A stretch of DNA of 64,000 nucleotides, from contig OX328132.1 in assembly GCA_946811695.1 (NCBI GenBank), positions 55,218,909 to 55,282,908 of the forward strand, written 5' to 3'. Position 1 is the first letter of the stretch. Each line of letters opens with the position of its first letter. The notes under the pieces were generated by a model that saw only the letters and a list, made by a program, of their open reading frames with translations, was not told the origin of the DNA and searched no databases. Source of the DNA: Gonocerus acuteangulatus. Lineage: Eukaryota; Arthropoda; Insecta; Hemiptera; Coreidae. Shown piece by piece: positions 46,630 through 58,479 of the stretch. The translations under genes and the position numbers were made by a program.

Positions 46630-47605
46630 ACAGCTCATATTAGCGAGTTTCCTCCCTTCATTTATAGAGACGCAATCCGCAGGTGCCAATGACAAATGTC
46701 CACGTTTCAGACAAGACAGACCATGAAAACGCTGATGGTTAAAATTTATATATGTGTAACGTAAGTGTTCAGTCATATTGTTGGAGGTGATAGGAGACCT
46801 CTAGAGGAACACAAAATGATATGTGACGATTTTCCGAATTCTCACACGGAAGGGAGAAAACGTCTTTTTATTGTTTTTTCGAGACAATCCTGGTTTTTAG
46901 AAGATTAATCCTTGTAGCTCCGTCCCAGGTAGTTCTACTACAACGGGAGTGAAACCAATCGAAAGCTGAGTACATTTACTAAAAGAATAGTTGAAAGTGA
47001 ACAAAATGAATGAGTAAAAATGAATGAATTTAAGTATATCTATCTTAGCAAAACAAAACTATTCCAAATTTCCTGACATTTTTTTGATATTTCTTACCAG
47101 CATTATTCTTCAATAGGCAGGATCTGAGAATTCCGGGTTTCAGAAAAACTTTCTCATTTAACCAGCTTTCTATTCATGTATCAGAACCCTGTATTATTAC
47201 CACCCATTAACCTGAAAATCTATTATTTTTATCTAGATAACGCATTTGAACACATTTTTACACGAGAATCTACATCTTATTTTATTTTATATATATTTAT
47301 ATAGGAGAATCTTTTCTATTTTATTATAAGACATATACTCGGCTGGATGTTTCTTAATTTCGGAGGCAGGAAATTGAACATAACTGACCCGCGAAATTTC
47401 ACTCCTTTCCTATAAAAAGCTCTAATAAGTTTCTCAATTTTTATTTTTCCTTTTTGCTTTTTAGAATAGTAGTATATATCTGTCTGCTATCTATCTGGCT
47501 TCAAAACGGTCCGAATTTCATCAAATTTATTAGAAATAAAAACGTTAGCTCAAAAGGTCTAGTTCGTTAAGGAGCCAATGGAATATCATCAATAAAATAA
47601 TTTCG
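46630..47605 (+). mobile_element. HCR copy split by unrelated sequence
   Basis: Head at 46630-46750 (TTAGCGAGTTTCCTCCCTTC, CGTTTCAGACAAGACAGACC, GCTGATGGTTAAAATTTATA). The post-(TA)n block is at 47470-47600 (TATATCTGTCTGCTATCTAT, CGGTCCGAATTTCATCAAAT, GTCTAGTTCGTTAAGGAGCC). About 700 bp between them is unassigned. Confidence 0.6.
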
Positions 47606-48385
47606 GGGGCTTAAAATGAACTTTAGGGCTTTAAAGTTTTATACATTTTATTATATTAAACTTAAATTTATTATTTTTATATTGTGTGTACTAGCTGATT
47701 GAACTCCTTGCAGTATGGGAGGGGGACTATAGGAAAATAATGAATATGAAAAACAAATAAGAAAGTGTTCTCTCAGAAGTGAATTGTTACAAGGTTTGTG
47801 GGCCACTTCATTTGTCGGTGATTATTGGAAGCACTCCGGGAAAATGAAGGAAAAGCTCCATTATTTGCACGTATATCGAATCTTTGTGTGTATATAAATT
47901 AAAATAATTTTGTCAAAGGCTTTTTTCTCCGGAGAGGAATTGCGCCATCATTTCGCTTCGCTGAGCGTGCATTTCTAGCAAAGAAGGGAATAAATATTCT
48001 AGAACGGAGAGAGTTTTAGCTAGACTCGACTCACTTTGAAACAGTCCGCCTGTCAACATCTTTACAAACTTTATTCTGGATCCACCAGCGGCCAAAATCT
48101 GTCATTTTGTCTGATTTTTGTTTTTTCCCCTCTTCTCCTTTTATTCTTTAGTTTTTTAAAAAAGAAGAAAAAAAGAAACACACTTGTTTCGTAGCCGTCT
48201 ATGAAATATACAGAAAGTGAAATTGTGGTTTCTCTGGGCAGATGACAACCTTCGGATTTGAAGCTAGTAGTACCACACCCAGCAGCATTCCAAATATAAT
48301 GAGAAAATTCTATGGAGGTGAGGCGCTAAAAATCTAGGTTTATTAATAAATGGAAGATACGTCTTTATGTCTCTCATGCTTCCAT
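47606..48385. other. No recognisable feature
   Basis: No gene or repeat recognised. Confidence 0.4.
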
Positions 48386-48389
48386 TTTC

Positions 48390-48830
48390 TTAGTGCGTTT
48401 CCATCTTATCCCCCCCTTGCTGAGAAGCCAGCTTATAAAGTCGACCCGATAACACAAGCGGGAAGTGCCGACTTCAAAGTTTTCAGAACCCAGAGATCAC
48501 GGAAATAACGGTGGTTTAATCAATCTTTAATCGCGGGAGTTCCTGAATTTTTTCAATCGTAATTGCGGGTTAGAGCGATTGAATTATCAATTGTTTATCT
48601 TGAAAATTAATTTTTACCGAGTTTGTTCTGGAGTGTGGGTGTGCATTGGTTGGGTGAGGAGGGGATAAAATAACTCTTCGATTTAGGAAGAGCGCTCAGT
48701 TATTTTTCCCTGGTTTTACCTCTTCGCTCACTTGCTGCCCCAAAATGGTCCGATTTAGATAATATTTGGTCCAAAATGGCTTTGCATTTTTAAAAGGACA
48801 AGACGGTTTACCAGCAGAATTCGCCTCAAA
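48390..48830 (+). mobile_element. HCR copy, decayed
   Basis: TTAGTGCGTTTCCATCTTAT, CAGCTTATAAAGTCGACCCG, GCGGGAAGTGCCGACTTCAA, AGAGATCACGGAAATAACGG, then at 48690-48815 TTCGCTCACTTGCTGCCCCA, ATGGTCCGATTTAGATAATA, TTACCAGCAGAATTCGCCTC. The (TA)n core is missing. Confidence 0.72.
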
Positions 48831-48834
48831 AGAT

Positions 48835-49730
48835 AGTGAATTGTAATCAGTTAGATTGTGAGTTCTAATCTATCCTTACTGTAAGTTTTAATCAATCACT
48901 GGGCTTCTAGGTGTAAATGAACTTGGAGAACAGTGGCTTGTAATAGATCATTAGGATTGTAGGTTCTAATCTTTAATTGTAGATTCCAATTTATTTTTTT
49001 GAATTGCAAGAAAAAATGTCTTAATAGAACGAGCTGAGAAATCAAGCTAAATAGCGATATATAACAAATTTCTTTTTTGTTTCCTATCGGCAATAAGCAC
49101 TAAACGGAAGAGGTATTCAAATATTGCCTAGTCTGTTTACGGAAGTAAGTATTTGTTTCGGGATGTTGTCGAATTTGTTGTTTATGTACAATAGTATCTG
49201 TTGTTCTTTATTGAAATTAATTTCGGTTTATAGAAGAAGGAATCCTAATATCGTCTCATGAATTGTGCTGTTGACAACATAAGTTTTTCAATGATGATTT
49301 TTTGATTTTTTCTTTGAAATGTCTTTATGGACGTTTTATGTTAACTGTACTGAATGTAACAAATTTCGGTCATTTAGAATACTCATAAATGGACTTATTT
49401 TATGAGACCTATTTGGTTTCCAAAATGGATAATTCATGTAGATTCTGACGAGGGTAGGAGCTAAATGAAAAATTGGACAAATGGCGAGGAAAGTGTTGGT
49501 AATATGAAGGGGGATAGGCGAAGAGATGGGGTACACACGACTAACGGCACATCATCGGCTATATTTGGCTTAGGGCCTTGTTTATGAATTTTAATTAAGG
49601 GTTGACGAGGATCGGGGAAGGGGGGCCGGGAAAGCCTGGGGACGCCGGTCCCCGCGATTAATAACGCTGATTTATAGGAACACTTAAGGCGGTTCTAAGG
49701 GCGAAGAGGGGTGGCCTCTTCATTCTGTCC
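48835..49730. other. No recognisable feature
   Basis: A GC-richer patch at 49600-49690 without a motif. Nothing else. Confidence 0.4.
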
Positions 49731-49734
49731 TAAT

Positions 49735-50665
49735 GCAGTCCCGGCATTATCTTTCTCCATGATAACACCATATGGAGAAACTTGGCAATTAGACACCCTT
49801 ACTATTGGCAATAGGAGCTTACGTCCTTAGGGGATATTTCCTATTGATTCCTTAAGGATCTTTTCCAAGTCTTTTTATGAAAGGCACTTTCGCCATAATA
49901 ACAGCTCATGAAGAAACTTGGAAATTAGACACCCTACTAATGGCAATAGGAACTTACGTCCTTAGGGGATATTTACTATTGGTTCCTTAAGGATACTTTG
50001 CAGGCCTTTTCGTGAAAGGCCCTTTCGCCATGAAACAGCTCATGAAGAAACTTGGCAATTAGACACACTTACCATTGCCAATAGAAGCTCACGTCCTTAG
50101 GGGGTATTTTACATTGATTCCTTAAGGATACTTTGCAGGTCATTTCGTGAAAGGTCCTTTCCCCGTTATAAAATCTCATAGAGAAAATTGGCAATTGACA
50201 CACTTACCCTTGGCTCAGGTCCTTAGGAAATATTTTCCATTAATTGCTTAAGGATACTTTCCTGGCCTTTTCGTGAAAGATCCTCATCCATTATTACAGT
50301 GTATGGAAAAATTGGCAAGTAGACGACCTTACTATTTGGAATAGAAGCACACGTCCTCAGGAAATATTTTCCATTGAGTCCTTAAGGGTCCATTGCTGAT
50401 ATGTTCGTGTAAGTTCCTTTTTCCATGATAACGGTTTATGGAGGATTAATATGGCAATTATACATCCTTACAATTGCCAATAGGAGCTTACGTCCTTAGG
50501 AGATATTTTCTATTGATTCCTTAAGGATCTTTTCCAACCCTTTTCGTCATGATAACAGCTCATGAAGAAACTTCACAATTAAATATTCTTACTATTGCCA
50601 CTAGGAGCTCACGTCCTTAGCGGATATATTACATTGATTCATTCATGATATCAGGTTATGGGGGT
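49735..50665. repeat. About 135-bp satellite, 6-7 copies
   Basis: TTCCTTAAGGAT or a variant recurs at 49848, 49983, 50118, 50244, 50378 and 50517. Units share ACGTCCTTAGGGGATATTT, AGCTCATGAAGAAACTTGGC and AATTAGACACCCTTAC. The palindrome TCCTTAAGGA is part of each unit. Confidence 0.9.
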
Positions 50666-50694
50666 TAACTTTTATATAAATTCTCTTATATAAC

Positions 50695-51170
50695 AACATA
50701 AAGTGATTTCGAAGTGACATTTGAGGTGTCGATAAAAAAACATCAAATACATATTTTCCGTTCATTCAGAATCTGCACTCAGAAATTCACTTTTCGCAAA
50801 CCAACAAATTTGACTTCGAAATGACCTTCAACCTGAACCTGGATTCAAAGTCAGCGACCCACAGAACTTATTAACGTTGTAGTCTAGGTCTATGAAGCCA
50901 CATAATTGAATCTGCATTTTATATTGGAACATAAAGTGACCTTTAAATTACCTTGTGGACTTTAATAGAAAAAAAAACACAAACACAGGACGTAAAAGTT
51001 TCTGTTATTTAAGAACCTGCAGACAAAAATTCTTTTTTTTTTTTTTTTGCAAAATCAACATATTTGTCTTTGAAATGACCTTTATTTCATGAATAAAGGT
51101 CATTTAATCAGTTCATGGGTGAATCAGACACAGGATTCAGCGACCCTCAAAACGATGGAAGCTCTAGTTA
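50695..51170. repeat. About 233-bp tandem duplication
   Basis: ACATAAAGTG starts at 50696 and 50929, followed in both units by GAAATGACCTT and TCAGCGACCC. A perfect hairpin AAATGACCTTTATT-TCATG-AATAAAGGTCATTT lies at about 51074-51107 in the second unit. Confidence 0.78.
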
Positions 51171-51449
51171 TTTCTTCTTAAACGGCTTCATTCGAAATTT
51201 GATAAAATGCTCTTCAACCTGGCGTGCTGGGTTGAAACGGACCGGGTTTGGATTCAGCGTGTCGACGTACACAAGAAAATATGTTTGGTGTCTTTTTTTT
51301 TTTGGTGTGCCGTCATATTATAGGATATGAAATGTGTACATTTTTTTGCCCCACCATACCACTAATAACAGTAATATAAAGTTACTAAACTTATAGCTAC
51401 AACTTAATTAGAAGATAACAATTCATTTTTTTTTTCAATAAAATTATTT

Positions 51450-51652
51450 TTATGAGATAACACCTTTGTCAATGTGACGAGATTGATCGCAATTTAGTTT
51501 TATGAGATAACACCTTTGTCAATGTGACGAGATTGATCGCAATTTAGTTTTATGAGATAACACCTTTGTCAATGTGACGAGATTGATCGCAATTTAGTTT
51601 TATGAGATAACACCTTTGTCAATGTGACGAGATTGATCGCAATTTAGTTTTA
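51450..51652. repeat. Four perfect 50-bp tandem repeats
   Basis: TATGAGATAACACCTTTGTC starts at 51451, 51501, 51551 and 51601, and the intervening 50 bp look identical each time (AATGTGACGAGATTGATCGC, AATTTAGTTT). Zero divergence implies a very recent expansion (or assembly collapse/expansion). Confidence 0.96.
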
Positions 51653-51904
51653 TGGCCACTTTGTTCATTATAAAAAACGATGACGTCTGATGCTGAACTG
51701 AGGTTCTGGGTGGTAATGGACACTATGAGCCAGGAAGCCACTGGGGTGGGGGTGGTATGGCTCACAGGGAAAACAACAGCAATATGAGAAGTACCATGTG
51801 TGCGTTTTTGGCTGAGTTGCGATAGATTTAGGGTTAAAAGAATTTTTAGATAAATTTCCTTTCCCTCAAGTGACCAGGAGAGGGGCATATGAAACCCTGT
51901 AACT

Positions 51905-52300
51905 CGCTTTGAACAAAAGCAAATATCCTCCAATTACTTCCCCCCTCTGATGTCCCATTCTTGTAGTTTATTGGTAGTTCTACAAGCTGAGTACCATCCC
52001 TTGACCACGCCCGTCCTCATCCCTTTCTTAAAGCTAAATACTCTGCATGATATTACAGGGACCAACTTATATTATCTACTTGCTGAGAACAGAGGCTAGT
52101 AGTTTTCAATTACTTGCTCCTTCTGGGTCTGATATTCTTCTAGTTTATTGTGCAGCATGAGTGTTCCAATACTAAAACAAAGTTCCTTGCCTATGCTCTT
52201 GCACAACCTTTTGCTGAAGCCACCATTATGGGATTTCCAGCATTTATTATCTACTAGCTCTTCGCCTACAAAATCAAACATCCTTCAATTACTTCCTGTT
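51905..52300. repeat. About 177-bp tandem repeat, 2+ copies
   Basis: CCTCCAATTACTTCC (51926), TTTTCAATTACTTGC (52105) and CCTTCAATTACTTCC (52280) are 175-180 bp apart; TTCTAGTTTATTG and TATTATCTACT also recur at that spacing. Confidence 0.65.
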
Positions 52301-52427
52301 TTTTTTTTTTTTTTGTTTTGTTTTTTTTTGTCTCCCATATATAAGTTCTTACAATTGTAAAGGCCTTGATATAGAAGGTTTTCACAACCACATTTCTCTC
52401 CTGCTATATGTAATAACCCTCTTAGGG

Positions 52428-52525
52428 GTCTGAAATGCGGACAGATCTAAACAAATTCCTGAGCTTAAAAGAAACTAAGAAAACAACACTTGCTCTAGAT
52501 GATTTTCATTAAGATTTGGCTCGCC
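52428..52525. repeat. Dispersed repeat G, copy 1
   Basis: GGGGTCTGAAATGCGGACAG, ATCTAAACAAATTCCTGAGC and AAGAAAACAACAC align with 62253-62325 in the same orientation. Nature unknown. Confidence 0.55.
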
Positions 52526-52693
52526 CAGCGAAGTCTAGATTCTTCATGAAGTAATGAAGTATGTACTCGTCCTTTTCGTGATGCAACGCTAACAGACACC
52601 GCCTGTATTAAATATTGCACTTTACTTCAAACCTTAAAGGAGGAAAGTGTAATCACCTACAAAATACTTGAAGAAAACGAAAAATGGCGCCTA

Positions 52694-52855
52694 AAGGTAG
52701 TCGCGCACTGGTCCGGATCGGACGGGGCACCGCAAAGAACGGGTCGGATTTATTTCGCCAACTGCGCGCACAGGTACGGAGCATCCGCAACGGACGGATT
52801 AGATTTATTTCGACGACTGCGCGCACAGGTGCGGACGGATGGGATCCATTTTTAA
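52694..52855 (+). mobile_element. Truncated Harbinger-type MITE
   Basis: After TAA it starts AGGTAGTCGCGCACTGGTCC, the same terminal sequence as the element at 53146. It is GC-rich, contains two copies of TTATTTCG-C-ACTGCGCGCACAGGT and lacks the matching right end. Confidence 0.65.
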
Positions 52856-53145
52856 TGTAAACAATAAATCTTAGTATTTTATCTTAAATTTATTGGTAGA
52901 CCTTAAAATAATCTTATAACAATTATTTCCTCAAGTCAGCGATAAGGGTTCTAAAAACAATTTCTATTATTACCTTTTAAGAATCAAATAATGTATGCCT
53001 ACATAAATAAAATATATGAAAATATTCATTTATCTCCTCCTTTTCCCGAAGGGGCTGATTCATCCTCCTTCCTCTCAAATATTTTACCTGCGTTTTTGAT
53101 TACAGTATTTCTTAAATTATTTAATTCTTCATACTTTTCAGGTAA

Positions 53146-53373
53146 AGGTAAACGCGCACTGGTCCGCATCGAACGGAACAATAATACTGCCGTCGGATGG
53201 TTCGAAATCCTTGCCCCTTCGCGGATTCCCGTCGGCATTGCCGATGTGAATACGTACGTGCGGATATGTGCGCGCATACCCATTGCAACCAGTCTACTAA
53301 TCGGATTCCGAAAATCCGTTCGATACGATGCGTGTGTGTGCTTTGTACGACAGGGACCAGTGCGCGTTTACCT
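53146..53373. mobile_element. PIF/Harbinger-type MITE, 228 bp, TAA target-site duplication
   Basis: Left end AGGTAAACGCGCACTGGTCC (53146-53165). The right end is its exact 20-bp complement GGACCAGTGCGCGTTTACCT (53354-53373). TAA flanks both sides (53143-53145 and 53374-53376). A 3-bp TAA duplication with these inverted ends fits PIF/Harbinger. No transposase. The open frame across it is incidental. Confidence 0.88.
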
Positions 53374-53399
53374 TAATACCGCGTGCTTGTAGGATATCA

Positions 53400-54170
53400 G
53401 GAAGGCAATGTGCATGAAAATTAAGAATTTACACTGTCTTGCAAAGCAGTATAGCTTATTTTTGATAGTTTGAGCGTGTAAACGGAATGAATATTTTGAT
53501 TTTTCTCCGTCTACATTATATTATGATGGAAAATGAGGAAGAGAAATTTAAATTAAATTTCCTAGGTGCGGTATTTAATTATCTCCCCCGGGCTCTATCC
53601 CCCCGTGATATGCAATTTATTATTGTAATATTTTCTACTGTTTATGTTGTTTTGTGTAAAAGCCCGGGGGTCGGTGAAGAGACCGTCGCCTGCCCTGTGG
53701 TGCTCTAACAGAACTTCTCATGTTCGGATTATTATTTTAGCTTGCCCCTCGTACGAGTGCGCGCAAAATAATTATTTCCCGACTAGGTTGATGCTGGTTG
53801 GGGAAAACAGCCTCTATTATTTTGTCCCCTATTTTCATTCTTCTGTGTAAATATTCCGGGCAAAATATTTGAGCCGTGTAAACGGAGGTAGCGCATACAA
53901 CCTGACAAAAAGCCGGTTTCTGATACATCAAGTGTAACTTACTTGAACATTAAAACTTAATTTCTGTATTTGATTCGATGTAAAACTCGCAGAAGAAAAA
54001 ACAAAAAGAACAAAACTACAATATCCCTAGTTATAATACATTTATGGGATAGGAACATAAGAATTGCAATTAACGCAGTTTTAACAAGTTTAATTTTCTT
54101 TGTGCACAGATTCATTTATTCTTTCTTTATGAACTGTTTTCCTCTCACAAGAACAAGCTGCTTCGCTCCT
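53400..54170. other. No recognisable feature
   Basis: No gene or shared repeat recognised. Confidence 0.4.
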
Positions 54171-54174
54171 TTTT

Positions 54175-54298
54175 AGCGCATTTCCTCCTTTCCTCTATAG
54201 GGAAGAAACCCGCTTATGACATCGACCTAATTACGCAAACTTGAGAAGTGTTCACGTTTCAGACCACCTATATCATGAAAATGCCGGTGGTTAAGGAT

Positions 54299-54376
<78 letters not shown>
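54175..54376 (+). mobile_element. HCR head and (TA)n core, left part of the LINE-split copy
   Basis: TTAGCGCATTTCCTCCTTTC, GGGAAGAAACCCGCTTATGA, TCACGTTTCAGACCACCTAT, GCCGGTGGTTAAGGATG, then (TA)n from 54302 to 54377. Its downstream block continues at 59407. Confidence 0.78.
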
Positions 54377-54379
<3 letters not shown>

Positions 54380-54456
54380 CCAACTTGACCTTTAAAATTA
54401 TACAAACGATTTTTTTATCAAGTTTCTTCAAAATAAGACCATTTTGTCAGACAAAC
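54380..54456 (-). repeat. Inverted 77-bp copy of the HCR downstream block
   Basis: The minus strand reads GTTTGTCTGACAAAATGGTC...GGTCAAGTTGG, identical to 59407-59483 except one base (G/T). It sits between two (TA)n tracts beside the LINE 3' end. Confidence 0.92.
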
Positions 54457-54539
54457 ATATATATATATATATAAATTTTAGTACTACCACAAAAAATGCT
54501 TAATATCATTTTATTTGTAATAGGGATTCAGTCTTCCCA

Positions 54540-54800
54540 TTGCCATGTAAAGCTGCTCAGCAAATTCTCTTAATGCCTTATTGTGGCACATAAACAGAGT
54601 TTGTTCTGGTGATGGCCAGACTCCGTTTTGTTTCATAATTGTCGTTTGCAATTTTGTCCGTTCCGGTATTAGTAGTCGGCAGTCGTATATTAAGTGTTGG
54701 TAAGTTTGTTCTGTAAGAAAGTCGCATGGACAAGTGTTTCTGTTTGTGATTTTGAAACGGTATAAGTACGAGTTTATTGAGCCATGTCCTGTGACAAGTT
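54540..54800 (-). pseudogene. LINE ORF2 C-terminal zinc motif, frameshifted
   Basis: After a frame change near 54795 the minus strand reads LVTGHGSINSYLYRFKITNR, NTCPCDFLTEQTYQHLIYDC. Cys-Cys...His...Cys matches the C-terminal zinc motif of this LINE group, placed directly after RNase H. The frame continues to FAEQLYMAMG close to 54535. Confidence 0.72.
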
Positions 54801-56747
54801 GTGTTGTGTAAAATCTGTCATAGTTTGTTTTTTTGTTAAATATGTTTGAATTTGTGGTATGAATAGTTTTAAGTGTGTCCCTTTGTTAGTATTTGTCCAG
54901 CGGTTTTCCCAAGTTTGTATAGTCTTAGTTTGTAACATATATTTTAAGTGTTTTTTCGATATCTTATCATAACAAACTGGTAACTGGGGACTTTTCGCGG
55001 CAGCTTTAGCTGCTTTATCAGCTAATTCGTTCCCCATATTTCCAGAATGTCCTCTTATCCACTTAAAATATATGTTTATGTTAATGTTTTGTATTTCTGT
55101 CACATGTTTCCTTATTTCTTCTGTTAGTGAGTCATGTACCGAACGATTAGTCAGTTTTTGTAAGGTCGTCTTGCTGTCTGTGTATAAAATTGCATTATTA
55201 TATTGTCTGTATTTGGTCTTTATTAGTCGCAAACTTTCAAGTACGGCGTATTGTTCTGCTTGTATGTTTGTACAGTTTTGTCCCAGTCTGTATTTATGTA
55301 CGTCCGTGGGTTCGTCGTTAATAAATACCACTGATGCACAGCCTACGTTTTTGCCTTCCTTACTTCCATCAGTGTAAATTGTTAATTCTATGATGTTATT
55401 TTTGCAAGGATTTTTAAAAATTGGAATATCGGATGGGTGAGGCCACATTGCACATTGCAATTCTTTTTCAATTCGAGTATTTCTAAAATTGTTTATGTTT
55501 TCTGAGGTTTTGAGGAGATTAAATTGTGCTGTATATTGTTTTGCAATTAATTCGATGGGAACTATTTTTGCTAGGACGCAGGCTGCTTCATACGACACTG
55601 TTTTAAAACCCTTTATCATTTTAATGGCCATCAATCTTTGTACTCGTTGTAATTTCATTAAATTGTGTTTTTTAGCAAGTCCAGATTCCCAGATATTAAT
55701 AGCATAGGTTAATGATGGGAGTACGGCTCCTTTATACAATATATGTAATGCTTCTGTGTTTAGTCCCCATGTATTCTTTGCAGCGATTGTCAGATTATTT
55801 ACTAGTTTTAATAATTTTGTCTGTAGTCTGTCAATGTGTGCATTCCAGTTTAGTTTTCTGTCTAGAGTTATTCCTAAATATTTCAATGTTTCAACCTGTT
55901 GAATGTTTTGTCCTTGTGATTTTACGTGTATTTGTGGGTGGATTCTTTTATGTGTAAATATAATGAAAGATGACTTTTGAATATTAAATTTTAACTTATG
56001 CTGGTTCGCCCAGTTATCAACAATATTTGTAATTGCTTTAATATTGACTTGTAGTTTTTCGAATATTTTAGATTTAATTAGCACTAATATGTCATCAGCA
56101 TATGCTAAAATAGTTGTGTCTGGAGGTAACTTGATCTTTAACAAATTATTTACAATTAGATTCCATAATAATGGTGAAAGGCTAGACCCCTGAGGCGTTC
56201 CTAGTGTTTGAAATTTGTGAAATTTCATATTTGGTGTTATAATAAAGGATTGTCTGCCTTGTAAGTAATTTTTCACAGATCTATATATATTGTTAGGGCA
56301 ATTTGAATTTGCTAAAGAACTTAAAATTGATGGCCACCATGCATTATCAAATGCTCCTTTAATATCTAATGATATGAGAACTGTATGTGATTTAGTGTTT
56401 TTGGCTTCAGATATGAATTGTAGTGTACTGTGTAATGCATCTATTGTTGATTTTTGAGAGGTAAATCCAAATTGATTGCTATGTAAGAGCGAGTTTGAGT
56501 ACAAATAATGAGATAATCTGGAATGAATTATTTTTTCCAAGACTTTACCAGCTATAGGAATTAAGGAAATGGGTCGAATCGATGAAATATCATTTTTGCA
56601 TTTTCCGGGTTTATTTAGAAGAATTACTTTAGACTTTTTTCCATATTTCGGGGAAAATACCACATTTGAAACAATTTTTGTATACTTCATTGATAAAAAC
56701 TGGGAAAGAACTATATACATTTTTGAATATTTCTCCTGTAATTCCAT
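54774..56747 (-). CDS. LINE ORF2: reverse transcriptase and RNase H (long open part)
   Basis: 657 codons open. RT motifs: IRPISLIPIAGKVLEKII near residues 57-75, motif A LDIKGAFDNAWWP (127-139, catalytic Asp), motif B GTPQGSSLSPLLWN (183-196), motif C LAYADDILVL (213-223, the YADD catalytic pair), then TLKYLGITLDRKLNW. RNase H: YTDGSKEGKN (Asp459), QAEQYAVLES (Glu498), YTDSK (Asp524) and GHSGNMGNELADKAA (His566, Asp576), so all four carboxylates and the His are present. The enzyme copies element RNA at the target and removes RNA from the hybrid. AFDNAWWP and the PQGS--SPLLWN motif favour R1/LOA-type LINEs. The apparent start is an artefact: the true frame enters from upstream through a frameshift near 56640. 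Confidence 0.88.
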   Translation of the reverse strand: MELQEKYSKMYIVLSQFLSMKYTKIVSNVVFSPKYGKKSKVILLNKPGKCKNDISSIRPISLIPIAGKVLEKIIHSRLSHYLYSNSLLHSNQFGFTSQKSTIDALHSTLQFISEAKNTKSHTVLISLDIKGAFDNAWWPSILSSLANSNCPNNIYRSVKNYLQGRQSFIITPNMKFHKFQTLGTPQGSSLSPLLWNLIVNNLLKIKLPPDTTILAYADDILVLIKSKIFEKLQVNIKAITNIVDNWANQHKLKFNIQKSSFIIFTHKRIHPQIHVKSQGQNIQQVETLKYLGITLDRKLNWNAHIDRLQTKLLKLVNNLTIAAKNTWGLNTEALHILYKGAVLPSLTYAINIWESGLAKKHNLMKLQRVQRLMAIKMIKGFKTVSYEAACVLAKIVPIELIAKQYTAQFNLLKTSENINNFRNTRIEKELQCAMWPHPSDIPIFKNPCKNNIIELTIYTDGSKEGKNVGCASVVFINDEPTDVHKYRLGQNCTNIQAEQYAVLESLRLIKTKYRQYNNAILYTDSKTTLQKLTNRSVHDSLTEEIRKHVTEIQNININIYFKWIRGHSGNMGNELADKAAKAAAKSPQLPVCYDKISKKHLKYMLQTKTIQTWENRWTNTNKGTHLKLFIPQIQTYLTKKQTMTDFTQHNLSQDMAQ

Positions 56748-57018
56748 CTATACCTGGGGACTTATTTCTTTTTAAATTTTGAATAATATAACTAACTTCT
56801 GAATCGGTTAATTGTAGGTCGTCATGTGTCTGTAGGTCTGTTGGTATATTATTGCGAATTGTTTTGTGTATTTCATTATCATTTTGAATGTTGTCTGTTT
56901 TAATGAGTGAGTCGAGTATATATTGGTATGTTTCTGTTGTATTATTTGTGTATGAATCGTCATGTTTCTTTATCGTATTAAGTGTAAATTGTTCATGTAA
57001 TTTTCCATTAGCATATTT
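56640..57018 (-). pseudogene. LINE ORF2 linker between endonuclease and RT
   Basis: After a TAG at 57019-57021 the same frame continues KYANGKLHEQFTLNTIKKHD, LTDSEVSYIIQNLKRNKSPG, IDGITGEIFKNVYSS and CGIFPEIWKKV, the standard KSPG-DG-T box ahead of the RT domain. A one-base shift in the A6 run near 56636 then moves to the RT frame. Confidence 0.82.
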
Positions 57019-58215
57019 CTAAGGCCATGTCCATGGATTACAAGGACTTATATTATTGCAAAATTCTTTCCATGATTTTATTTTATTAGCTTTTATGGAT
57101 TTTTCATAGATCTGTTTTGTTTCTAAATAGACTTGTTTTCTTTCCTGTCTCAAAGATTCATTACATGTTGTTTTCTGATATATTTTCCTTAATTTCTTTG
57201 TCTCTTTTCGAAGAGTAGTCAAATTTTCATCCCACCAAGGTTTCGGATTAAAGCGAGTTTTAGTATTATTTTTTTGGTAATTTCTAATTTTAAAAGTCTT
57301 ATTACAGGCTTTTGAAATGACTTTGGAAAATTTATTCAATGTCATATTTAAGATATTATTTAATAAAAATTGAATCATATTAGTTTCTATATTTTCAGTA
57401 ATTTTAAATTCCTTACAGATTTCTGCAAATAAATTATTTTTAAATAAATCCCAATTCGCATTTCTAGTATTATATACTAATCCTATACCTTTTATTTTGT
57501 TTTTTATTTGTTTAAAAGCAAAGTTATATTTAATTGATAAATGATCTGAAAAGTTTTCTGAAGTTGAAATTCTCCAATTATTTATTTTATTTATGAGGTT
57601 TGGTGTTATTAAAGTTAAATCTATATTACTTTGCCCACGTGGGCCATCAAAAGTTGGCAAATTTTGATTTTCATTTAATATTGTTAAGTTTTTTAAAACA
57701 ATGAAATTTTCCAGTCGTCTTCCTCTTTTATTAGTAATACTATCATGCCAAATTTTCGATCTAGCATTACTATCAACTGCTATAATTATATCTTTAGTTT
57801 TTAATTCATTTAGAATTTTATTTAATTTCGTTTAATCTTCATCAATATCATGCGTTATATCAAAATAAGCACTAATCAGTATTAAATGTTTCTCTTTATA
57901 TATGACTTCAACAACGGTTGTATCTGGATCACTGTATTTTGAAAGGAGGGATGCATCAATTTGTTTATTATTAATAATTATTTGTGAACGAGATTTATGA
58001 CTAACGCTTGAATAAATCTTAAATTTTTTAGGTTTAATTTTATTACCAATGTAAGGTTCCTGTAAAAGAGCAATATCTATTTTTTTATTATTTAAGTATT
58101 CATATAAAAATACAGTAGAATTAATTTTATGTTTCATATTAATCTGAATAAATTTAATTTCATAATTTTGATCATATGTTTTAATTCCTTCAACAGCCAT
58201 TGGAATCATAAACAA
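57019..58215 (-). pseudogene. LINE ORF2 endonuclease domain with one stop
   Basis: Begins MAVEGIKTYDQNYEIKFIQI and shows IQINMKHK (N-terminal box), IALLQEPYIG (catalytic Glu), a TAA at 57832-57834, then in the same frame IIIAVDSNARSKIWHD (the D-N/S-N box), RGRRLENF, GPRGQSNIDLTLITP (Asp box) and SENFSDHLSIKYNF (SDH box). These are the hallmarks of the apurinic-type endonuclease that nicks the target. Only the single stop interrupts it. The latter part (IKNYQKNNTKTRFNPKPWWD) is the usual PWW linker. Confidence 0.86.
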
Positions 58216-58479
58216 AAGAAACTAGTAAACAAGATACATTAATTAGATTAGACTTGGAAAGAAACATATGTTTTCTACCAAACAAAAACAATCGCACATC
58301 AATCAATATTAGATTTAGTATATGAAAGAATATTTTGTTTTTCAGAAAATGCATAATAAAGCTCGAATGTGTTTTGTTTATCAGCTGGAATTTATGTTTT
58401 GTTTGTGTGTTTATTAAAGAAGGATTTGATAAATGCTCTATTATAATAATAAAGATATTATAAATCAGTGTTGTATTAT

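Noticed and set aside
52991..53392. 133-codon frame as a gene
   Set aside because: It covers the Harbinger-type MITE at 53146-53373 and includes its inverted ends.
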